Part shown: in pieces, positions 1 through 5,004 of the stretch
Layout: the number at the start of each line of letters is the position of its first letter
How positions within the stretch are numbered: position 1 is the first letter of the stretch
Source of the DNA: an uncultured Clostridia bacterium
Lineage (GTDB): Bacteria; Bacillota; Clostridia; Christensenellales; Borkfalkiaceae
Length of the DNA stretch: 6,050 nucleotides
NCBI GenBank assembly: GCA_934230055.1
Contig: CAKQEE010000070.1
Span: forward strand, 1 to 6,050
Direction of reading: 5' to 3'
The notes under the pieces: model-generated
What the model was told of the DNA's origin: nothing
The model's input: only the letters and a program-made list of their open reading frames with translations
The model's database searches: none
Translations under genes and position numbers: made by a program

Positions 1-80
1 CCTACTCCCGAAGAATCTCATTTAATCTTTTAGAGATTATTCTCTATCCCGACAAAGTTTGTCCGTTTCAGAATGACAAG
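1..80. repeat. Putative interspersed intergenic repeat (left edge)
   Basis: This non-coding segment, read on the minus strand, starts with GTCATTCTGAAAC (66-78) and ends with GAGATTCTTCGGGAG. That pattern, a 'TGTCATTCTGA...GAATCTC' unit, resembles short repeats I remember from intergenic regions of many bacterial genomes. It holds a perfect 6-4-6 dyad (TAGAGA/TCTCTA, 31-46), a 13-base palindrome GACAAAGTTTGTC (51-63) and an overlapping alternative stem, AATCTC (14-19) with GAGATT (33-38). No frame through it looks like a protein. It may continue past the left edge. Only one copy is present in the window, so its repeat nature is inferred. Confidence 0.4.
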
Positions 81-100
81 AAAAACAACTTATAGTTATT
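81..100 (-). terminator. Weak terminator candidate after the hydrogenase-type regulator
   Basis: On the minus strand AATAACT (94-100) can pair with AGTTGTT (84-90) around a three-base ATA loop. There is one T-G wobble, and a short T run follows (81-85). It lies about 29 bases past the stop codon of the regulator gene. The stem is AT-rich and weak, so this is a candidate only. Confidence 0.3.
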
Positions 101-128
101 GTCACCGCATTCCTTACCGCGGAAAATA

Positions 129-371
129 TCAGCCGGCGGTAAGAACCTTGCTTTTTACGCCCGAAATCATTCCGAGCTTTCCGGAAAGACTGCTTATTTT
201 ATCTTGCGGAGCGTCTAAAACCACGCTGATAACGTTCACCCCGCGCGCTTTGTGAGGCACGCCGAGCCGCGCGATTATCGCTTCGCCGAATTCGTGCAAA
301 ACGGCGTTCACTTTTTCCGCGGCTGAATAATCGGAAACGATTATCGCAAGCACCGCAAGCTTGTTTTCCAT
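129..371 (-). CDS. TM1266-type iron-only hydrogenase system regulator
   Basis: This 80-residue protein has the full length and pattern of the TM1266 family, small ACT-like (ferredoxin-fold) proteins annotated as putative regulators of [FeFe]-hydrogenase systems. Recognisable stretches are an opening beta strand (KLAVLAIIV, 4-12), the SAAEKVNAVLHEFGE helix (16-30), the IIARLGVP segment (32-39), GVNVISVVLDAP (44-55) and the near-invariant closing LSGKLGM...GV (62-72). The ATG is preceded by AAGGGAG (382-388) at 10 bases, and a sigma-A-like promoter lies upstream. It is 94 bases downstream of sigK on the same strand, with no terminator visible between them, so read-through is possible. No hydrogenase or maturation gene (hydE, hydF, hydG) is in the window. 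The family's molecular role is poorly defined; ligand and target are unknown. Family assignment is confident, function is not. Confidence 0.88.
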   Translation of the reverse strand: MENKLAVLAIIVSDYSAAEKVNAVLHEFGEAIIARLGVPHKARGVNVISVVLDAPQDKISSLSGKLGMISGVKSKVLTAG

Positions 372-429
372 AAGCGAGCTTCTCCCTTACGAATTTTAAG
401 CGGCAAAACCGCAAAACCCGATTTTAATA

Positions 430-458
430 ATTGTATCACATCGCGCCGCTTTTAGCAA
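430..458 (-). promoter_or_regulatory. Sigma-A-like promoter for the hydrogenase-type regulator
   Basis: Read on the minus strand, a -35 element TTGCTA (453-458) and a -10 element TACAAT (430-435) are separated by exactly 17 bases. The -10 matches the consensus at five of six positions and the -35 at four of six. Transcription would start near 423, leaving a leader of about 50 bases that contains a small GCGG/CCGC hairpin (400-412). It gives the regulator a unit separate from sigK. Confidence 0.6.
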
Positions 459-465
459 GGATATT

Positions 466-1167
466 TTAAAATTTAAACCGCCCTTCTTTAACCGCTTCTT
501 TAAGTCTTTCTATCGCCTTTTTCTCTATGCGTGAAACGTACGAGCGGGAGATTTTCAAAAACCGCGCAACCTCTCTTTGCGCGTAATTTTTTTCAGACTT
601 CAAGCCGTATCGAAGGCATATCACGGTGTATTCCCTGCCCGTCAGCTCGCGCCGCAAAAATTCGAGAAACTTTTCCCGTTCTATACTTTTATCCACCTGA
701 TAAAAAACCGCGTCTTCCTTTTCGCACAACAGGTCTAAAAGGGTAAGCTCGTTGCCGTCTTTATCCGTTCCCACGGGGTCGGAAAGCGAAACGTCGTTTT
801 TAAATTTTTTGTTGGAGCGAAGAAGCATTAAAATTTCGTTTTCTATACAACGCGCGGCAAAGGTTGCAAGCCGCGTTCCCTTGCCCTGTTTATAAGTGTT
901 CACCGCCTTTATCAGTCCTATACTGCCCACGGAAATCAAATCGTCCGTTTCCGCCGCGCCCGAATACTTTTTTACGACGTGCGCTACGAGCCGCATATTG
1001 TGCGAAATAAGTTTATCGCGCGCTTCTTTGCTGCCCTCGTTCATCTCCGCTATCGCCTGCGCCTCCTCTTCTTCGGTAAGCGGCTTCGGAAAAGAGCTTC
1101 CCGAAAGAATGCTTCCCGCAAAAAAGGAAATTTTGCCTAAAATATAAAAAAACAGTTCCGCTAACAT
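466..1167 (-). CDS. sigK: RNA polymerase sporulation sigma factor SigK (pro-sigma-K)
   Basis: Late mother-cell sigma factor that directs coat and cortex genes during endospore formation. The 233-residue product has a hydrophobic N-terminus (residues 1-24) resembling the pro-sequence that SpoIVFB removes, then FPKPLTEEEE (26-35). Region 2 follows, with HNMRLVAHVVKKY (56-68), DDLISVGSIGLIKAVNTY (75-92) and LATFAARCIENEI (100-112), then the linker DVSLSDPVGTDKDGNE (125-140), which favours SigK over SigE. Region 4 has ISRSYVSRIEKKA (206-218) in the helix-turn-helix. The gene is uninterrupted, unlike B. subtilis, where the skin element splits it. I chose the ATG at 1165-1167 because GGAGGG (1171-1176) lies just before it; the in-frame ATG 36 bases upstream has no ribosome binding site. 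The length is close to the B. subtilis protein (about 240). It may be co-transcribed with the downstream hydrogenase-type regulator. Confidence 0.93.
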   Translation of the reverse strand: MLAELFFYILGKISFFAGSILSGSSFPKPLTEEEEAQAIAEMNEGSKEARDKLISHNMRLVAHVVKKYSGAAETDDLISVGSIGLIKAVNTYKQGKGTRLATFAARCIENEILMLLRSNKKFKNDVSLSDPVGTDKDGNELTLLDLLCEKEDAVFYQVDKSIEREKFLEFLRRELTGREYTVICLRYGLKSEKNYAQREVARFLKISRSYVSRIEKKAIERLKEAVKEGRFKF

Positions 1168-1170
1168 TTT

Positions 1171-1176
1171 CCCTCC
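1171..1176 (-). promoter_or_regulatory. Ribosome binding site fixing the sigK start
   Basis: On the minus strand GGAGGG sits three bases before the ATG at 1165-1167. This supports the shorter start, which begins MLAELFF and places the hydrophobic pro-sequence directly at the N-terminus. The M16 gene in this window has the same close arrangement (GGGAGG, four bases, ATG). Confidence 0.7.
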
Positions 1177-1364
1177 GAAGCCGATTTTCTCCCGCTTTTG
1201 CACGCCCGGGGCGGATTTTGCCCGTCGCGTGGGGAAATTTTCGACTTTTTTCGATTTTTATCGCCTTTTTTTTCGGCGATATTATACTTTACGCCGATAA
1301 AAGCTTTGCTATGCCTTAAAAATTTCCGCGCAAAATTTTTTTGATTTTTGCCGTCATAAAGCGG

Positions 1365-1392
1365 TTTACAAAAAAAATTTATATGCTACCAT
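1365..1392 (+). promoter_or_regulatory. Sigma-A-like promoter for the membrane protein gene
   Basis: TTTACA (1365-1370) matches the -35 consensus at five of six positions. After 16 bases comes TACCAT (1387-1392), four of six, preceded by TG one base upstream (1384-1385), as in extended -10 promoters. Transcription would begin near 1399 and leave a leader of about 145 bases. A sporulation-type reading of CATATATT (1390-1397) is possible but lacks a fitting -35. Confidence 0.4.
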
Positions 1393-1398
1393 ATATTC

Positions 1399-1543
1399 GG
1401 CGTTTGGGAAAAAAACTTCGGGAGGTGAACGGGCGTTATTAACCGATACTTTATATACGAATCCTCTTTTTATATGAGACTCGGCGAAAAACTTCGATCG
1501 GAACGAGAAACGCAGGCTCCCCCCTGACAAAGGTAGGTGAAAT
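1399..1543 (+). promoter_or_regulatory. Long 5' leader with a strong internal Shine-Dalgarno
   Basis: Between the predicted transcription start and the ATG at 1544 lies a GGGAGG (1420-1425) with no ATG, GTG or TTG at a suitable distance. The one open frame after it begins at 1429 and runs to TGA (1525-1527). It contains an internal ATG at 1474 but could begin at the Shine-Dalgarno only from a GTT or ATT codon. GGGAG (1420-1424) can pair with CTCCC (1517-1521). The ten-mer AAAAACTTCG occurs twice (1411-1420, 1487-1496). It does not match a riboswitch class I know. A regulatory role is inferred. Confidence 0.3.
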
Positions 1544-2119
1544 ATGTATTTCAACGTGGCCGAATTCTTTTCCTCTTACGGAAAACTCACCGTTATCACC
1601 GCACTGTCCGTTGCGGCGGCAATCGTTTTAGCGGATAAAATCCTGTTCGACAAAATCTTAAAAAAGGATATGCCGAACGCGATGAAAAATTATCTGCCGC
1701 TGGCGGTTTCGCTCGTCGTGATTTTTATTGCGGACATGATTGCGAAAAAGACTTTCGCTTTTACTGCGGAAGGCTTTTATTCGGGGCTTATCACGGGGAC
1801 TTTGTCTACCGCGATAGTTGCGGCGATAAACAAAATCTTTAAAGGCGAAAAAATTACTTTAAGCGTGGCTTCCCTTTTTATTGAAGGTATGCTCGAAGGA
1901 ATTATCGACGAAAAAGATATGCGCGCCGTGGTTTCCGTTATTACCGCTATTTTAGAGGACGCCGTTACGGACTCCGAAAAGGAAAGCGAGATAGACGCTC
2001 TTCTTACGGAAAAATCCGTTAAGGAACTCTCGGAAGCGGAACGCGCCGCGCTTATACGCATTATTACGGAGGGCGTAAAGGCGATTTCCCGCAAAGAAAA
2101 CGCGGAAAAAAGCAAATAG
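1544..2119 (+). CDS. Hypothetical membrane protein, three predicted helices
   Basis: I do not recognise this 191-residue protein. The N-terminal half carries three hydrophobic segments: about 15-33 (LTVITALSVAAAIVLADKI), 49-67 (centred on LPLAVSLVVIFIADMIA) and 77-96 (GLITGTLSTAIVAAI). They are separated by short lysine- and aspartate-containing loops. The C-terminal half (about 100-191) is soluble and highly charged, probably helical, and ends in a lysine-rich tail (SRKENAEKSK); by the positive-inside rule both the loop near residue 36-48 and the tail could be cytoplasmic, which does not fit three helices neatly. There is no signal peptidase site, cysteine cluster or catalytic motif. The ATG is preceded by AGGTGA (1535-1540). 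The gene is a single unit, divergent from sigK and closed by a terminator. The reading frame and coding character look real; the function is unknown. Confidence 0.75.
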   Translation: MYFNVAEFFSSYGKLTVITALSVAAAIVLADKILFDKILKKDMPNAMKNYLPLAVSLVVIFIADMIAKKTFAFTAEGFYSGLITGTLSTAIVAAINKIFKGEKITLSVASLFIEGMLEGIIDEKDMRAVVSVITAILEDAVTDSEKESEIDALLTEKSVKELSEAERAALIRIITEGVKAISRKENAEKSK

Positions 2120-2162
2120 CCCGCTTAACGTAAATAGCGAAAATTAAGTGCGGAGATAAAGC

Positions 2163-2217
2163 AAATCCGCGGAAAGCAGAGGGCAACATTTTAAGCCCCC
2201 TCTTCCGCGGATTTTTT
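2163..2217 (+). terminator. Rho-independent terminator of the membrane protein gene
   Basis: AAATCCGCGGAA (2163-2174) pairs perfectly with TTCCGCGGATTT (2203-2214). An inner stem GAGGG/CCCTC (2179-2183 with 2198-2202) sits above a small bulge, and a run of six T (2212-2217) overlaps the end of the stem. It lies 43 bases after the stop codon. Confidence 0.88.
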
Positions 2218-2258
2218 ATATACAACAAAATAATTTTCGTTCATTTTCTTTTATTCTG

Positions 2259-2287
2259 TTGTTTTCGCAGGCGATTTATGGTATTAT
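2259..2287 (+). promoter_or_regulatory. Extended -10 sigma-A promoter of the DegV gene
   Basis: TTGTTT (2259-2264) and TATTAT (2282-2287) are 17 bases apart, and TGG directly before the -10 (2279-2281) forms an extended -10 element. The -10 matches at five of six positions, the -35 at its first three. The predicted start near 2294 gives a short leader of about 26 bases before the TTG start. Confidence 0.65.
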
Positions 2288-2305
2288 GATTACACGGCTA
2301 CTTTT

Positions 2306-2310
2306 GGAGG
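2306..2310 (+). promoter_or_regulatory. Ribosome binding site selecting a TTG start
   Basis: A consensus GGAGG lies nine bases before the TTG at 2320-2322. No ATG is available near it in frame, so this site fixes TTG as the initiation codon of the DegV gene. Confidence 0.75.
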
Positions 2311-2319
2311 ACGGTTTTT

Positions 2320-3210
2320 TTGAGAAAGTTTGAAGTTTCTACCGATTCTACGGCAGACCTTTACCGCGACGAGATAGAAAAAAGCGAGCTTTATTTTTTG
2401 CCACTCACTTTTACCCTTACCGATAAAGACGTCATTACCGAATATAAAGACGAATTTTCCCGTCCCGAGGAATATTCCGAATACTACGACAAGCTCCGCT
2501 CGGGCATATTGAGCAAAACGAGCATGAACAACCCCTTCGTTCACGAAGAACACTTCCGCAAAATGGCGGAAGCGGGCGTTAAAGAAGCCGTTCACTTTAC
2601 CATTAGCTACGGTCTTTGCAGAACGGTAGACGTGGCGCGCGAAGCGGTTGAAACGATAAAAAAAGATTTTCCCGATTTTAATTGTTATTGCGTGGAATGT
2701 TCCACCACCACGATAGGTCAGCTTGCGATGGTCAGAATTGCCGTCGATATGCGCGACAAGGGTAAAACCGCAAAAGAAACTTTCGATTACATAGAAAGCG
2801 TAAAACGCAAATTTCAGCATTTCGTTATTGCGGACAGCCTTGTTTACCTTATGCGCGGCGGGCGTATTTCCGCGGCGAAGGCGGCTATCGGCACTGTTCT
2901 GAACGTTAAGCCGATTATAATTTTCAATAAAGAAGGCAAACTTGTTAATTACAATAAAGGTCGCGGAATGAGAAAGTCCGTTTCCGCCATCGTAGAGGAA
3001 TTTAAGAACTACACGCTTAACAAGGACTACCCCATCGTTTATATCGGACATACCGACAATAAAGAAATGTCGGAGCTTCTTTATAAAGAGCTTAACGAAA
3101 AATACGGTCTTACGCCCGAAATTCGTATGATAGGTCCCGTAATCGGTTCTCACCTCGGTCCTAACGCCGTGGCTTACGCTTTTCTTTCCAACGAAGAACG
3201 CCCTATGTAA
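2320..3210 (+). CDS. DegV family fatty-acid-binding protein (FakB-like)
   Basis: DegV proteins bind one long-chain fatty acid in the cytoplasm. The FakB members hand it to the kinase FakA for acyl-phosphate formation, which feeds phospholipid synthesis. This 296-residue protein has the usual family length and motifs: VSTDSTADL (6-14), the TS of SKTSMNNP (65-72), SYGLCRT (96-102), STTTIGQ (128-134), YLMRGGRIS (176-184), LNVKPI (194-199) and the C-terminal GPVIGSHLGPNAVA (272-285). The last contains the conserved histidine near the fatty acid carboxylate. Two motifs differ from common versions: SYGLCRT in place of SSGLSGT, and STTTIGQL in place of the usual serine-rich strand. The TTG start follows GGAGG at nine bases. 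The gene stands alone between its own promoter and terminator, and no fakA-like kinase is in the window. Family membership is secure; the FakB role and lipid preference are inferred. Confidence 0.92.
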   Translation: MRKFEVSTDSTADLYRDEIEKSELYFLPLTFTLTDKDVITEYKDEFSRPEEYSEYYDKLRSGILSKTSMNNPFVHEEHFRKMAEAGVKEAVHFTISYGLCRTVDVAREAVETIKKDFPDFNCYCVECSTTTIGQLAMVRIAVDMRDKGKTAKETFDYIESVKRKFQHFVIADSLVYLMRGGRISAAKAAIGTVLNVKPIIIFNKEGKLVNYNKGRGMRKSVSAIVEEFKNYTLNKDYPIVYIGHTDNKEMSELLYKELNEKYGLTPEIRMIGPVIGSHLGPNAVAYAFLSNEERPM

Positions 3211-3248
3211 GCTTTTGAGCTTCCTAATTTTTTTAATCGTATAAATCG

Positions 3249-3282
3249 GCGCGCCCGAGATGTTATCTCGGGCGCGCTTTTT
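3249..3282 (+). terminator. Strong Rho-independent terminator of the DegV gene
   Basis: A 13-base-pair GC-rich stem without mismatch (GCGCGCCCGAGAT at 3249-3261 with its complement at 3265-3277) closes a three-base loop, and five T follow (3278-3282). The reverse strand lacks a comparable T run after the stem, so it serves mainly the plus strand, although it also lies between convergent genes. Confidence 0.92.
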
Positions 3283-3284
3283 CA

Positions 3285-3317
3285 GCTGTTTTTTTCGGCT
3301 GTTTTTTCGGTTGTTTT
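3285..3317. repeat. Short T-rich tandem repeat
   Basis: The unit GCTGTTTTTTTCG (3285-3297) recurs as GCTGTTTTTTCG (3298-3309) and partly as GTTGTTTT (3310-3317). It directly follows the DegV terminator in the convergent intergenic region. It could be slippage-prone sequence or a backup T tract for termination; no further function is visible. The rest of the gap, up to 3390, holds only a weak AT stem, GATTTTA/TAAAATC (3326-3349), and no clear terminator for the M16 gene. Confidence 0.55.
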
Positions 3318-3390
3318 ATGCAAGCGATTTTAGCATTTATAATAAAATCAGTTGTGTTTTTTCATTATTTTCCGCAAATTTTAACAAATT

Positions 3391-4635
3391 TCAGTAGATT
3401 TTAAGCGGGGAACGCTTCGGTCCCACCGTGGCGGTAGAAGCTTTTTTAAGGTCGAAAATTTCTTTTGCCATGGCGTTCACTTCTTCTATTTTCGTGTTCT
3501 CTATTTTGGAAACGCGTTCCTCGAAATCGAACAGCTCGTCGAGCATAAGAAGATATCTGCCGTACAAAAGCATTTGCGAAGCGGTGCTTTCCTGCCCCAT
3601 GATAAAGGCGGATTTTATTTGTTCTTTGCCGCGCAAAAATTCCTGCTCGGTAACTCCGCTTTCCGCGATTTTTTTAATTTCCTCCGCAATAGCGGCTTCC
3701 GCGCTTTCCCGTGCTAAAGTGTTTACGCCCGCGTAAATTTCCAGCACGCCGCAATCTTTATAAGAGGACATATAGGAATAAATGCTGTACGCAAGCCCCA
3801 TATCTTCCCTTATTCTTTGAAAAAGCCTGCTGCTCATGCCGCCACCGAAAACGGTGTTTGCAATATTGAGCGCGATGCTACGTTCGTCCTTTACGCAGAG
3901 GGCAGGCATACATAAACCTATATGCGACTGCTCCGTGCGCTTGGTTCTGTATAAATTTTGCGGCGTAACGAAAACGTTTCGTTTTTGCGGCGCGCTTTTT
4001 AAGCGGACGAATTTGCTCGCAAAATACTTTTCGGCAAGCTCTTCAGCTTGTTTTTCTTCTACGTTGCCTGCAACGGATATAACCACGTTGTCAGCAGTGT
4101 AAAACTTGTCCATATAAGCGATAAGGTCTGCTCGGGAAAAGCTTTTCACGTTCTTCGTCGTGCCGAGTATCGTCCGCCCGAGTCCGTCTTTACCGTAAAA
4201 ACTTTCCGCAAGAAGGTCTAAACACAAGTCCTCCGGCTCGTCCTCACACATATTGATTTCTTCCGTAACGACGCCCTTTTCTTTATCGAGTTCCGTTTGC
4301 ACGAGGGTGGAATTGAAGAAAATATCGGAAAGAACCTCCAAAGAATCTTCAAAATGCTCGGCAGTGGACTTGGTGTAGTAGCAGGTAGTTTCCTTGGAAG
4401 TATAGGCGTTTATCTGAGCGCCTATCCTGTCTACGTAGTCGGAAATTTCAAAAGCGGTGCGCTTTTCGGTGCCTTTAAAAAGCGAATGTTCTATAAAATG
4501 CGAAATGCCGTGTTCCGCATCCGTTTCGTTTACGCTGCCCGTTTTTACGAGTACCCCGCAAGACACGGTGAACAGCCCCGCCATTTTGTGAACGACAAGT
4601 CTTAATCCGTTATCGAATTTTTTGTAATATACCAT
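3391..4635 (-). CDS. M16 family zinc metallopeptidase (MlpA/PqqL-like)
   Basis: This 414-residue protein is a two-domain processing-type peptidase related to mitochondrial processing peptidase beta and B. subtilis MlpA (YmxG), which has nearly the same length. The N-terminal catalytic domain has the inverted zinc motif HFIEH (46-50) within GISHFIEHSLFKGT. It also has the third ligand region VVTEEINM (122-129), where Glu126 lies 76 residues after His50, the classic spacing. The C-terminal domain has FGGGMSSRLFQRIRED (263-278) and GLAYS (280-284), carrying the arginine and tyrosine used for substrate binding. There is no signal peptide, so it is probably cytoplasmic. All catalytic residues are present. 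The ATG follows GGGAGG (4640-4645) at four bases. Upstream on the same strand, 369 bases away, is a deacetylase; the order matches ylxY–mlpA in Bacillus. The substrate is unknown. Confidence 0.92.
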   Translation of the reverse strand: MVYYKKFDNGLRLVVHKMAGLFTVSCGVLVKTGSVNETDAEHGISHFIEHSLFKGTEKRTAFEISDYVDRIGAQINAYTSKETTCYYTKSTAEHFEDSLEVLSDIFFNSTLVQTELDKEKGVVTEEINMCEDEPEDLCLDLLAESFYGKDGLGRTILGTTKNVKSFSRADLIAYMDKFYTADNVVISVAGNVEEKQAEELAEKYFASKFVRLKSAPQKRNVFVTPQNLYRTKRTEQSHIGLCMPALCVKDERSIALNIANTVFGGGMSSRLFQRIREDMGLAYSIYSYMSSYKDCGVLEIYAGVNTLARESAEAAIAEEIKKIAESGVTEQEFLRGKEQIKSAFIMGQESTASQMLLYGRYLLMLDELFDFEERVSKIENTKIEEVNAMAKEIFDLKKASTATVGPKRSPLKIY

Positions 4636-4775
4636 TTTTCCTCCCGAGTATTTCCTTGCTTTTATTGGGCTTTTACCTACTGTTGCTTGTTTTTTCTTGC
4701 TAAAAGCCCGTTTCCCTCTTTTTTCGTTCGGTTTTCGTGTTTCGGTTAAAGTTTCCGTTATATCTTTTTGCTCAA

Positions 4776-4803
4776 ATTATAAAGAAAGTTCAAGCACTTG
4801 AAC
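4776..4803 (-). promoter_or_regulatory. Candidate M16 promoter with a 7-2-7 dyad
   Basis: On the minus strand a perfect dyad GTTCAAG-TG-CTTGAAC (4788-4803) ends six bases before a consensus TATAAT (4776-4781). The dyad thus occupies the -35 to -10 spacer and part of the -35 position, a usual place for a repressor or a spacer-distorting activator. No good -35 hexamer is visible at 16 to 19 bases, which fits control by a bound protein. The start would be about 135 bases before the M16 ATG. The binding protein is unknown. Confidence 0.4.
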
Positions 4804-4973
4804 CCGCAAATCCGCGCTTACGTATTATCTATTTTGCGCTATTTATAGAGGACTATCCCGCTTTTAGCGTTATATCGTCGTTATTTTTGCCCCGATTTTC
4901 TATTGCCGAAGCAAAAAACGGGTACGCAAAATCGGTTCTATATTCGGCTCAAAAGCCTGTTTAATCTCGACGC

Positions 4974-4995
4974 AAAAAATAGACTCGAAAATCTA
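4974..4995 (-). terminator. Weak terminator candidate after the deacetylase gene
   Basis: On the minus strand TAGAT (4991-4995) can pair with GTCTA (4980-4984) around a six-base loop, with one T-G wobble, and six T follow (4974-4979). It lies some ten bases past the stop codon. The stem is only five base pairs, so efficiency is doubtful. Confidence 0.35.
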
Positions 4996-5004
4996 CTCAA
5001 AAAA

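Larger units (their letters stand above)
1168..1543. other. Divergent intergenic region between sigK and the membrane protein gene
   Basis: No protein gene is supported here. On the sigK side, the minus strand shows TATAAT (1281-1286) without a matching sigma-A -35, flanked by CGGCG (1274-1278) and CGCCG (1292-1296). A second short dyad, TCGCC...GGCGA (1261-1279), overlaps it. I could not find a convincing SigE or SigK promoter by eye, although sigK is under SigE control in B. subtilis. The other half holds the promoter and leader of the plus-strand gene, listed separately. The region is rich in A and T runs. Confidence 0.5.
4636..5004. other. Intergenic region between the deacetylase and M16 genes
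   Basis: No open frame here has a ribosome binding site or protein-like composition. On the minus strand it contains, in order, a weak terminator candidate for the deacetylase, an 8-base inverted repeat CCGATTTT/AAAATCGG (4892-4899 and 4928-4935), the dyad and TATAAT listed separately, and a 9-base-pair stem in the likely M16 leader. That stem is GGGCTTTTA/TAAAAGCCC (4667-4675 and 4701-4709) with a 25-base A-rich loop. About 80 bases (4804-4890) show nothing I can interpret. Confidence 0.5.

Noticed and set aside
466..1167. Assignment of the sigma factor as SigE
   Set aside because: The FPKPL start of the mature part, RLVAHVVKKY and DVSLSDPVGTDKDGNE all match SigK better than SigE.
1168..1203. 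Longer sigK start 12 codons upstream
   Set aside because: No ribosome binding site precedes it, whereas GGAGGG lies directly before the chosen ATG, which also fits the usual pro-sigma-K N-terminus.
1500..1543. Cyclic-di-GMP or other known riboswitch end (GGTAGGTGA wording)
   Set aside because: The conserved core elements of that class are missing; GGTAGGTGA is simply the ribosome binding site of the next gene.
2290..3153. Long minus-strand open frame (287 codons) opposite the DegV gene
   Set aside because: It has no ribosome binding site, reads as an aromatic- and valine-rich sequence without motifs, and lies fully antisense to a clear DegV gene.
4788..4803. LexA (SOS) box
   Set aside because: The Gram-positive box is GAAC-N4-GTTC. 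Here the half-sites are in the opposite order with eight bases between them (GTTC-N8-GAAC).
4737..4964. Plus-strand open frame of 75 codons in the deacetylase–M16 gap
   Set aside because: It has a GTG start with no Shine-Dalgarno and no family resemblance; chance open frame in an AT-rich region.
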